Assembly (NCBI RefSeq): GCF_000276665.1
Contig: NW_004955488.1
Coordinates: 3,218,344 to 3,282,343, forward strand
Length of the DNA: 64,000 nt
From: Chinchilla lanigera
Lineage: Eukaryota > Chordata > Mammalia > Rodentia > Chinchillidae
Reading direction: 5' to 3'
Below the pieces are notes generated by a model. That model saw nothing but the letters and a program-made list of their open reading frames with translations. It did no database searches and was not told the origin of the DNA. This document shows positions 34,483-44,759 of this stretch, one piece after another (position 1 is the stretch's first letter; each line of letters begins with the position of its first letter). The translations under genes were made by a program, and so were the position numbers.

Positions 34483-35999
34483 ATTATATTCCATTTTAGC
34501 TTTCATCCTCCTAAATGAAGAGGTTCTTGTGGGAAAGTAATGACCCGTCTCTCTACCCTGCAGGACTTTTAACACGTCGCCTCTCTCTGTGTAAGCCGCT
34601 ATCCACAGAGAAGGACTCCCACTCTCAGAACTATTGCGCTCCAGGTGGCGCCCTCACAGAAATTTCTAACTTCTTCTCTGGTCAGCCTGCTCTGTAGTGG
34701 GGCGGCTCTTACATACTTACACTTGAGCATCACTTTCTATACTTTTGGCCATTTCTTCAATTAGTTTCAAAAGTAATATCATATGCTCTGAATGGGGTTA
34801 ACTCATCTGATTTGAAGGACTTAGGCAGTTAAAAACTTTTCACATCAATTTAAAGGAAAACAACTTCTCATATGAAATATTAACATCAAAGCAGTTCATC
34901 AATATAGCTGGAGCTTGTGTTATGGGGAAGGACCCTTTAGAAGCTGGTTACTTCTTCATGAGGCACGATAAATGTGGATGGAAAATGACATACCTGTAAA
35001 CATTTGATTTGTCATAAGCAACTGGGTATCGATCATAAGCATAAAAGACATTTAAATAAGCATGTAAAGTCTCAAGACATTTGCCTTTTCAAATTAAACT
35101 CCCTAAAATTATTTGAATTACTTACTACTTTTCCAAGAGACAACTTGTGAATGTTATTTCCCCAGTGGTTTCTTAGAACTCAGAAGAAACTGACGGCATG
35201 ATTATTCGTGTATGTTAAATAAATACACTGCAAAGGTAAAAGTACTAACATGCCAGGGAGAAAATCATGTGTGAGAGCTAACCAAGGTCATCAAGTGTAA
35301 AACACAGTAAATTCAAGCACTTGCTATGACCTGTCAGAATGGTAAGTTTATGTAAGAAAAGCTTTGGAAGGATTGTAAAGGATGTCAAAAGATTCCAGTA
35401 AATCAGTAAAAACATTGCCAGACAGCCAAACCCTGGAGTAGGATAAAGCTAAAAACCCACCACCTCAAAATTAAAGCAGTATTTAGAGAAAGGATATAAA
35501 TATTCCATGGAAATCTTTTTCTTATGGTCATATAGATGTTAAAGTGTATTGCAAAATAATTTGGTTTCAGCCATGTATATGTTTCCCAGAATTAACAAAA
35601 AAAAACTTCTGTAAAAATAGATTTCTAGTATTCTAGAAAGTAGCCTTAATGAAATTCCATATTTATAAGTAGATTATAAAAGTTAACTTTAGAGAAAACC
35701 TTCAATTATTTAAGACAGGGTCTGTAAGGGGCAAGATGCAGAACACCATATGATCACACTGTCTGAATTTCTCTTGACAGTAACCTCAAATTCTTCCAAA
35801 AGTTGAGTCTCACACAGGGATTACACCCTTTATACTAAGAGGACTCTTTGGCCCTAAATATTAGTGAGACCTAACTGCAGGTCAATGGGATGATACTACA
35901 GGAGCAGTGAACACAAAAGTGCCCTGGATAAATATCCGGGACCAAAGCACCTCTGCTTGCTTTAGTATGGGAGCCCTGAACATATAGTGATATAGAGGA
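34483..35999. other. Unassigned 1.5 kb
   Basis: The segment 34515-34700 is less AT-rich and holds a 60-codon frame without recognisable identity. No repeat was named. Confidence 0.3.
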
Positions 36000-36610
36000 A
36001 AGAAACTCCCAAACTGCTAGATATCTGAAATGAGTTTATGCTCTCTGAAATCCATGAATGAATTTTAGGAACAATTAAGAGAGGAATACATTTATTGAGG
36101 GAAACAAAGCTTCTGTCTGACAGAGAGACAGAAGGGGACCCAAGTGGATTCCCAAGGAATCTGCCTTTTTTAGGGATTTTTATAGAGCAAATTCATGAGG
36201 TGCGTCTAAGGTTGGAAACATGGGAAATTACAAGGTGGGCATGAGGTGGGACAAAACTATGATCAACCAATAAGATTATAAGTATAATTACTCAGGCAAA
36301 ATTGATTAAATCGGGACCAAATGGGGAAGCAAGTCACACACTTAACAAGCAGACATGAATACAGAACAGGGGTTTTCCCTGTAAGGGAGTTGGGTTAGTG
36401 ATTCTTCCTCACTTTCTCAAGGTGCTAGAGACCTACTTAGAATATCAATCCCTGATGTTTATCCTTAGGGAGGTCTGTGGGTGCATTTGCTTTATCCCTT
36501 GTCTTGAGGTCTGGCCCACAGCTGGTGGTGCCTTTCTCCCACGATGACATGGTACCTCATCTTCTGTCTTCCACACTGGCTCCTTTGAGGGCCGAGCCCT
36601 GTCTGAGCAC
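36000..36610 (-). mobile_element. Probable retroviral LTR, antisense, family unknown
   Basis: On the minus strand a TATAAAA box (36184-36178) is followed about 85 bp downstream by AATAAA (36096-36091). That is the promoter and polyadenylation spacing of an LTR. Possible TG start near 36610. The 3' boundary was not located and no TSD was found. Confidence 0.5.
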
Positions 36611-37741
36611 CTACAATATTTCCATCTAACTCAGCTACCTACTGCAGGCTTGTCCTGTACCAGCCTGGCATGTAAGACAAAGCATAGTGGAGCATGTTGC
36701 TGTCCAGTCTCTGTACTTCAGAAAACAACAGGAGTACTTGGGGGTCATGGGGTGCACACACACTCAGCTTCCAGCCCAAGCTGGCTGGATTAGAATCCAC
36801 AACCACCCAGACCAGGGGTGCCACCTTGGGAATGTTCTGACATAGAGATGGAAAGTGTGCATGGTTCCCAGATTGGCTGCCTTCATGTGTCCTCTCTATT
36901 TGCTAGATGACCAGCACTAGAAAATGTACCTAACATTTCTATGTCTTGCTCTCCTCCTCTGCCAAATGAGCAAAATAGTACACAATAATAATTTCTTAAA
37001 TCCAAAACACTCCAAAATCTGTAACCTCTTGTGTGCTCACACGATGTTATGAACAGGGAAAATTTCACACCTGCTGTTCCTACTTTTATATGTACTTTTA
37101 TTAAAGCATTGACTTTAACTATAGTAAGTATTGTGAATATCATGAAGAAGTCAGGCCGTGATGCAGCAGAACACTGGCCTTTGTTCTCCTCACCTCTTCG
37201 TGCTTTTGCAGTTGACACAAACAGGTGGCTGTGAAAAAGTACAATTACAGTTTGTTGTATAGCAGATATAGAGAGAATTACACTTTAAACTAAGAAGGTG
37301 AGCTGTGTTTTCTAGGTATCACACTATTAGGGAGTTTGGATAGGTTTTTGGGCACGCAAGTTACTGTTAGGGTTCAGGGAACTATGGTGGTTATGATACT
37401 TAGGAACAATTTTCTTAAAGGTTACTTTGGAATTGCCAAAGTAAAAGAACACATCTTTCTTGCTCTTTTCAGATGGTCAGCGCTCCCTTGGGGGCCTTAA
37501 TCATGTATGCAATTTAGGAAAGGAATTTATGAAAGATAAGCTCTAATCAAAGTCAGATCTCAACCCAAGGCTCAAGGGTCTTTAAAGAACGTTCTACTCT
37601 CGGGTATTAGCAGATGATACATGATGGAAATCAGGAAGGCCTTGTTCTCAGAATAGAGGCACTCTGTCTTTGGGTCTAAAACCTAGTAGATGGTTTCAGG
37701 TACAATAAAAAGTCCCAAATTTCAAAATTTATATGGGTACA
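36611..37741. other. Unassigned sequence
   Basis: Several 60-111 codon frames on both strands (36639-37234) have no recognisable domain. No SINE was seen. Confidence 0.3.
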
Positions 37742-38478
37742 TGTCTTAGTTACTTTTCTCTCATTGCTGAGACAAAATACATGACACCCAAATAAATGTG
37801 GAAAGCCAGTTGGTTAATATTAAAACCAGCTCAGAGCCACTTTGTAGTGGTCTCCAACAGCGAGGACAGGCTCTGGAGACCTGAGAAAGAGCACAAAGGC
37901 TACTGTAGTGATTCAAAAGGAGACCACAGCTGGCTCCTACCTGGCTGGGCTGGAAGTAGGGAGGTGCATTCAGAGCATGGATATTGCTGAACGGAAGTAC
38001 CAAGAAAATTCAGTGATGGATAGGTTGTGTTGAGTTCATTGTTTATGAAACAATAACTTGAAGACTGCAACCTACTCATTTTAGGTCCGTGCTTCTTGAC
38101 ATAGATTTTTATAAGCAACTATCTTTTATAGCTCTCCTGCTAAAATGAAATTTTAGAATTAAGGAAAGAAAGGTTTATTTAGCTCACAGTTTGTGGAGGT
38201 TTCAGTCCATACTCGGCTGGCTCCAAGGCAGAGTGGTATGGCAGAGGGCAACAGTTTATGGCAGCAGAAGACAGCAAAGGCAGCAAAAGCAAAAGGGAGA
38301 AGCTGGGGCAAACAACCTCTTTCCTTCCCTTACACTGTATGCAAACTACCTGCCCCAGGGCAAGTGTAGCACCACACCCATAATCCCAGCATTGGACCAT
38401 GGATGGACCATAAACTCTAGAAGCTTGCCCAATGACTGAATGAGGCTTTGGGAGGACACCCAGACACAAACGATAACA
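37742..38478 (-). mobile_element. MaLR LTR with TSD, interrupted by an unidentified insert
   Basis: TGTCTTAGTTACTTTTCTCT start and CGATAACA end, flanked by perfect gtaca duplications at 37737-37741 and 38479-38483. The LTR reads normally to about 37791, breaks for about 355 bp, and resumes near 38151 ('gaattaaggaaagaaagg'). Same subfamily as 12817-13189. Confidence 0.92.
37792..38150. repeat. Unidentified ~355-bp repeat, copy 1 (nested in LTR)
   Basis: It is nearly identical, by eye about 93%, to 40645-41003 in the same orientation. It contains 'accagctcagagccactttg', 'tctggagacctgagaaagag' and 'atagatttttataagcaact'. No poly(A), tRNA promoter or clear LTR ends were seen. Confidence 0.9.
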
Positions 38479-40099
38479 GTACAATGGATTATAATTATAT
38501 ACATAATTATTTCAGTATAAAATTCATTCGCAATTTCATCCAAAGTTTTATGGACTGCATAATACAAAAAATACTCCCATTTTCATAAATCATGAAGATA
38601 GAATAAGAGTTATTCTTATGTAGATTTTCTTTAGTTCAACTCATTCCAAAAAATGTTGAGTAATATGGTGAACCAGATCTGTTTGAAAAATAACAAGTCT
38701 TTTAACAAATTAAAAAACAGCTGGTTCACCTGTCCCTGAGAAGATGTTAAATTGGGTTGAATTCTGTAATGAAATATGTTTAACTGTTATCCACATTATG
38801 AATTGCAAAAATACTGAAAATTCAAAAAAAAAGTGAGTGATATAGAAGCCTGCTTCATCAGTTTGACCTGTTCTACTTAAGTAGGCTATCAGGAAGAAAA
38901 TGTATTCAAACAGTAACTGATAAGTGTAAGAGGGTGAAGAGTACAATCTAAAAGTAAAAATAGTTGCAATATAAGTAATTCTTCTTCTGTAATAAATGAA
39001 ATTTTACTGTAAATATTAAAGTGTCAAGGAATGTGGACAGAAATGTAACCGATTTGTATATCAGGTGATGCAAATCCAGCCTGTGAGAAAATCAAGAGAT
39101 TTGACTTTAGCAGAGTAACAAAACGTTTTGGATTTTTGTAGATTCACACAGGCCTTTGGTTTTCTCTTTTTATTGAACACAGGTACAAGTGAGATCTGAG
39201 AACTACTCAAAAGTATGCAGTGTGATAGTAAATGTGTTTGATTCACAGTAATTATCTCAGTGTGGGTGTGGATCAAAACATCACATCCCATGTCAGTCTG
39301 AAGATCCTATGGCAAGGGCAGGTGGTTATTAGATAATGAGGTCAGCATGTTAGTTGATAGGGCCATTTTTAGAGACAACTATTGAATGCATTTGCTGAAA
39401 CATGTTTTCCATACTTCTTAGACATGTAACAAAAGACCGACTGGAAAGGAAAAAAATAATGGGCACATAAAGACAAGCATTTTTAAAAGTAAAAATGAGT
39501 ATTTGGAGATACTAATGACCACTACATATTTTTATGAAACCTCCTGTTTCTCTCTCCCAAAGTGAGAGAATTAAACTTATAAATTGTTATGCAAAAATGT
39601 ACAGTAAAGAACCTTCAGAACAAAAAAATGTTTGGAGTTACATTTGCATTGCCTCTAGTTTTCATTAATGTCTTTCTTAAATAGTGAAGACTGCCTTTAA
39701 AATGTATTTCTTATACAGGTTAATGTCTTAGGAAGAAGAATTTATTCCTAAATAATTGTGTCCAGTGACAAAAACTTGTTGCAACCTAAAATATTTCTAC
39801 ACACCAATTTTATACTGATTGCCAATCATAAAAGTCATTCATAAAATAACAGTTCTTTCTTTAACATTATACAGTTATGATTAACTATTGGTATCACTTG
39901 ATAAAATTAAAAATTATTGTATGCATGTATATGACAACCACATCCTGAACTTTACTTATTTGCACTTATATATATAGAAGCCTGGAATGGAGGAAGCCAG
40001 GGTAGTGACAAACAGGAGGGACAAAGGTGGCCCTACCCTGTATGATATGGAAAGGTGTGACACATGATGTCCTTAGACTTCCACATCAAACGCCACTTT
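38479..40099. other. Unassigned 1.6 kb
   Basis: AT-rich with no named repeat. The short frames look random. Confidence 0.3.
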
Positions 40100-40644
40100 C
40101 TCTGTCCCGTGTGGAATTGGGTTAATAACCCTTAGTTATTGCAGGCTGATCAGGCCTGCAATCTCCCAAGTGAGTGGACAATGAAGGCTTAAATAAATAA
40201 GACAACTGAAATGATTTCAGGGCTCCAGGAGGGACTAATTCTCTTACAACATCAATATTCTCTGAGTTAGCCAAAGACTGCTCTGGGCAGCCCGTATTTA
40301 TTTGGTTTTCAAACAAAGGAGGAGAATACTCAAGAAAATGCAGGAATCTTGCAGGACCTTCAGTGAATTTTTCCAAGTAGTAAATTATGTCAATCAGGAG
40401 AGCTACCTTAGCTTTAGGTTGGTATTTATTGTAGGAGTGTGGAGCCTGCAGCTTCAGTCTCCTTGTAGCTAATTGGAGTTGGAGCCAAAGGTCTGCAGCT
40501 GTGGCCCTAGTTTCTCCTTTGAGAAGTCACAGTTTCACAGGCCCATACAGTCCTCAGGGTGACCAGGGACTCACAGAGGTTTACTTACTATGAGTCCACT
40601 GCATATCTTCAGACAAAGTGCCCAAGCTTCAGACAACTCACAAA
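40100..40644. other. Sequence directly upstream of repeat copy 2
   Basis: Higher-complexity stretch, not present beside copy 1. It may be the rest of a longer element of which copy 1 is a fragment. Family unknown. Confidence 0.3.
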
Positions 40645-41003
40645 TAAACATAGAAAGCCAATTGATTAATATTAAAACCAGCTCAGAGCCACTTTGTAGT
40701 GGTCTCCAACAGCGAGAACAGGCTCTGGAGACCTGAGAAAGAGCACAAAGGCTAATGTAGTAATTCAAAAGGAGACCACAGCTGGCTCCTACCTGGCAGG
40801 GCTGGAAGTAGCAAGGTGCATTCAGAGCATGGATATCACTGAAAGGAAGTATCAGGAAAATTCAATGATGGATAGGTTGTGTTGAGTTCATTGTTTATGC
40901 AACAATAGCTTGAAGACTGCAGTCTACTCATCTTAGGTCCATGCTTCTTGACATAGATTTTTATAAGCAACTATCTTTTATAGCTCTCCTGCTAAAATGA
41001 AAT
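40645..41003. repeat. Unidentified ~355-bp repeat, copy 2
   Basis: Direct-orientation partner of 37792-38150. Both copies start around CAAATAAA and end at GCTAAAATGAAAT. The flanks differ beyond these points. Confidence 0.9.
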
Positions 41004-41525
41004 GACTGTTATGATTCAATAACTGAGAAAAATAGCTTCAGTTCCATATGATAGCTGCCTCCCAAACAAGAAAAAAATATCAAGATAATCCATAGCAGGG
41101 TTATAACAATAAGAAGAAAATTAGACAAAATAAATTGAAAACCAGCACATATTGCGTGTAAACTTAAAACTAATTATTGTTATTAAGCTAGAGTTTTCTT
41201 TTTCTAGCAATTCTACTTAATTGTACTGTGCATTCTATTTTAGCCTTCCACTTGAGTCTCTCCACATTCCTTCTGGGAAAGATATAAAGATATTTATTTT
41301 TTGAATTTCTTTACTTAATGAGTTTCCTCTTTTACAGATTATACCTACATTACCTATTAGACAAATTCTATTTTAAAAATACCTCTCCCATACTTTTCTT
41401 TGGTAAAATGGCTCAGACAGAAAGTCAAATTTTTTCATTCGACTACTTGGAAATATCACTTTTCTACTGAGTTTCCTACAATTTGATACCTTAGAAGTTT
41501 TGCACAGTGTTATATGTTAACTTTT
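41004..41525. other. Unassigned sequence
   Basis: Nothing was recognised. Confidence 0.3.
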
Positions 41526-41539
41526 AGGCAATATTTCCT

Positions 41540-41631
41540 TTTTTTTTTTTTTTTACTGGTACCGGGAATCAAACTCATGACCTTGCGCTTGCTGGGCAAG
41601 CGCTGTGCCGCTGAGCTAAATCCCCAACCCA
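41540..41631 (-). mobile_element. ID SINE
   Basis: T tract, ACTGGTACCGGGAATCAAAC, the complement of the ID body, ending CCCCAACCC. It is flanked by a 14-bp duplication with one mismatch at 41526-41539 and 41632-41645 (core caatatttcct). Confidence 0.95.
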
Positions 41632-42188
41632 AGACAATATTTCCTAATAAATTCTAATTGTGTACAATATGTTGATCTCTTTCTCATTCATATCATGATT
41701 TCATAGCATCAAGAGCCTGGATTTTATTTCCTCTAACAACTTAAGATGAAAGCAGGGACAAATTTAACAGATCTTAACTACGAAAAAATACATCTTCCCT
41801 CCTCCTGAATTCTACACTCTGTTGATTCAAGTCACTCAAATTCAGAGGACACCTCTGAGGGTTCTCAGAGAAACTGGACAATTTTTGAATCCACACCACC
41901 ATGGTGGATACTCACTGGCACTTCATTTTTCCCATAGTACTAGCGTCCATCAAATCTCCTAACTGGATGCTAAGTTATCTGCACACAGTGTTCTCACAAG
42001 CACAACCTGAGTTTCCTTTGTCTCATGTGGACAGTTTTTCCCACCAGTTTTTCAATGAATGTTTGTTAAATAGTCAGAAGGAAAAGAAGCAAATGGGAGA
42101 AACAGGGACAAAAAAAGGATTGACTCACACAGTGACAGTTTTCCCACCCAACCTCTGTCTACCTTCAACTTCTCCTTGCTATCCACTG
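41632..42188. other. Unassigned sequence
   Basis: A 119-codon plus frame (41901-42260) ends in the adjacent TTTTG repeat and has no recognisable family. Confidence 0.3.
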
Positions 42189-42238
42189 CCTGTTTTGTTT
42201 TGTTTTGTTTTGCATTGTGTTGTTTTGTTTTGTTATTT
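42189..42238. repeat. (TTTTG)n microsatellite
   Basis: About nine units with one interruption (GCATTG). Confidence 0.95.
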
Positions 42239-42344
42239 GCTCTCCTTAATGTTTAAATAAGCAGGAGTACTTTATTAGGTCATACAACTGACTGTATCTT
42301 CTGGATGATTCACAAAAGCAAGTAAAGCAACGATGGCCCCTGAG

Positions 42345-42718
42345 TGAGTCAGTTTTCTGTTACTGCCACAAAATACCAGAAACAACCCATTTATGATGAG
42401 AAAAGGTTATTTTGGTGCACAAATCTATGGGTTTGAGCCCATGATTTGTAGGCCCGTTCGTTGTGCTCTGCTCAGGTAGAACATCAGGGAGGAATGTTTG
42501 GTGAGAACCGTGGTGTCATAAAACTGCCTACCTCTTGGCTACAAACCAAAAGAAAGAGAAAAGGCCCAGGGCCCCACAATCACAATAGGTCTCCAGTAAC
42601 CTAAGACCACCACAAAGTCCCACCTTGCAAAGGATTCGCTATCACCAGATGCTGCCACCATGGGACCAGCCATTAGCACATGGACCTCTAAGAGATTTAA
42701 GAACCAAGGTACAGCAGC
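42345..42718 (-). mobile_element. MaLR LTR, antisense, diverged
   Basis: 'gttactgccacaaaatacc', 'tttatgatgagaaaaggtt', 'gggtttgagcccatgat', 'gctctgctcaggtagaacatc', 'gatgctgccaccatgggacc' and 'attagcacatggacctc' follow the MaLR order. No TSD was found. Confidence 0.75.
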
Positions 42719-42996
42719 CCTACATGAATAAAATGTATATGTGATAATATTTCAAAGTTTGAGAAATTGATTTTAGTATTCTTCACCAAAAGTGGTGTAA
42801 CAGGTTAAAAGCCTGAAGCCCTGACAGGACTGCAGACCCTTTGAAAGGTATAAGTAAACATGCAAATTCTAATAACTATGCAATTCTGTGTAAAGAAAGA
42901 CATGAAAGAGGCAGGGAATCCTCTTACGGACCAGAACATCTCTTGAAACCAAGCATTCAGCTGTCTCTACAGATGGATTGTTTCTGCAAAATGACC

Positions 42997-43029
42997 TAAT
43001 TATTTACAGTCTTAAACTGTAAATAATTA
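42997..43029. repeat. Perfect 14-bp inverted repeat, 5-nt loop
   Basis: Arms taattatttacagt (42997-43010) and actgtaaataatta (43016-43029), with loop cttaa. Confidence 0.95.
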
Positions 43030-43138
43030 AGACATTTGTAAGCAAAACCTCATTCTTTTATCTTTTACCTTTTGCACAATGACCTGAGCATAATGCTCAC
43101 CTGAGGGGAGGGGAAGAGAGTGCAGATACTGTAGACCT

Positions 43139-43188
43139 CCACAAAACAAGTTATAGACCACATTCCACAAAACAAGTTAGACCACATT
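43139..43188. repeat. Tandem duplication, 26 and 24 bp
   Basis: The block starting ccacaaaacaagtta and ending gaccacatt occurs at 43139-43164 and 43165-43188. The second unit lacks two bases. Confidence 0.93.
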
Positions 43189-43845
43189 TCATTTCATAGC
43201 ATTACATTTGCATCAAAATTAAAGTGTCTTTTAATATTCTCATTTTTTACCTCTTATATTTGACCATCTTCTCTGGCTTTGCATTCTTTAATCTATATGG
43301 TATCGGTGGGCATCTAGGAACTACACGTTGTCCTGAAATGGCTCTGTGTATGGGAGACCAGAAGCTGCTACACTGACATTTCTTTGCAGTCAGTATAAGC
43401 AGAAGAAATGAGCAAAACAATTGGGAAAGTAAATGGGAAGAAAGGCAAACAATGGAAGAGAAAGGATGCAAATAAAGTGATGCCTTTGAGGATGAATAAC
43501 TGATTGAAGGATACAAGGTAAATAGTCTAAATGGAAATGTGTACTTGTCAGAGTGGATGGGTCATTCTTAATACTCTCAAAGGACAGAGCAGACTACGTG
43601 GGTGCCAAAGGAAAACTTGCAGAAAGTATCAACACATAAAAGTAATTAGTTCCCAAATGTGTATACCTGCAATTGGAATTCTGCCCAGAAGTAAACAGAA
43701 TTTCAAGGCTGTAATTGCCTATCTTGAAAATTGTGTCATCTGACTTCGTATTTTCTTTCTAAATCACAAACAATCATCCATTTCAAGGATAAATAGACAG
43801 ACCAATATTGAAGCTAGGCCCTTCCCTCTGAGGTACATCCCCTGA
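43189..43845. other. Unassigned sequence
   Basis: Short frames on both strands with no recognisable identity. Confidence 0.3.
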
Positions 43846-43982
43846 TTCTTTTTTTTTTTTTTTTTTTAACAGTGTCTCACTAAGTCACTCATCTGCTCCC
43901 AGACTGAGATCAAACTTGCAACCCTGCCTCAGCCTCCAATAATGCTGGAATTACAAGTGTGTTCCACCATGCCCAGCCACAC
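43846..43982 (-). mobile_element. Old B1-type SINE
   Basis: T tract, CAGTGTCTCACTAAGTCACTC, 'gcctcagcctccaataatgctggaattacaagtgtg' and 'caccatgcccagcca'. Diverged and lacking the internal duplication, so possibly a proto-B1. Confidence 0.85.
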
Positions 43983-44619
43983 ACTTTAAAATCATCTGAC
44001 TCAATAATGGATATTGTAAGATACATAATTCCTGAGGTTAGATTGTGTTTGCTTTCTACATGTCCTGGAATCTGTGTGCTGTTATGAAGGACAGTTTCCT
44101 TAAAGGAGAAAACTTCATTTCATTACAGATGAACTTGCTCACCTATAAGTTTGCCTAAGAAAAAATGTATTCACTGAAGGCTACATCTTTAATTTCTCCA
44201 ACATGAGTTTGGGAAAATACATTCTAACTGTAGCTGGAATGGTATTGTACAGAACTAATGAGAAAAAAATTAACAAGTTTTCTGTCCCTCCTAGTGTTTA
44301 TCAAGACTGTTTAAAAATATACAAAGTTTCAATGTTGCCATAGAGAGCCAAAATTTCTTTGATTGGAAATAACATCATGAAGAAAAAGTTAGAATTTATA
44401 ATCTATAGGGACAATCACGTTCAGTACTTTTGAGTTCAGGATTCCTATCTGAGTCTGAATCAATATTAATATCCCCGCTGAGTGCTTGGTAGATGAAAAC
44501 TATTTTCTGCAAAAAGAGGAGCTTCTACTACTTTTATCAAACAGTAGTTAGTTGGCTACACTTGCCATAGGTTTGAAAGATAGTGTAGAAATGGCTGTGC
44601 TTATAGCTTCATAGCTTGT
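43983..44619. other. Unassigned sequence
   Basis: Nothing was recognised. Confidence 0.3.
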
Positions 44620-44635
44620 AAGAAATGCTTTTGAG

Positions 44636-44743
44636 GGGCTGGGGATTTAGCTCAGCGGCAAAAGCGCCTGCCTGGCAAGCGCAAGGTCGTGAGTTCAGTT
44701 CCTGGTACCGGAGAAAAACCAAAAAAAAAACAAAAAAACAAAA
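44636..44743 (+). mobile_element. Young ID SINE with 16-bp TSD
   Basis: Near-consensus GGGGCTGGGGATTTAGCTCA through GGTACCGGAGAAAAACC and an A-rich tail. It is flanked by a perfect duplication, aagaaatgcttttgag, at 44620-44635 and 44744-44759. Confidence 0.96.
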
Positions 44744-44759
44744 AAGAAATGCTTTTGAG

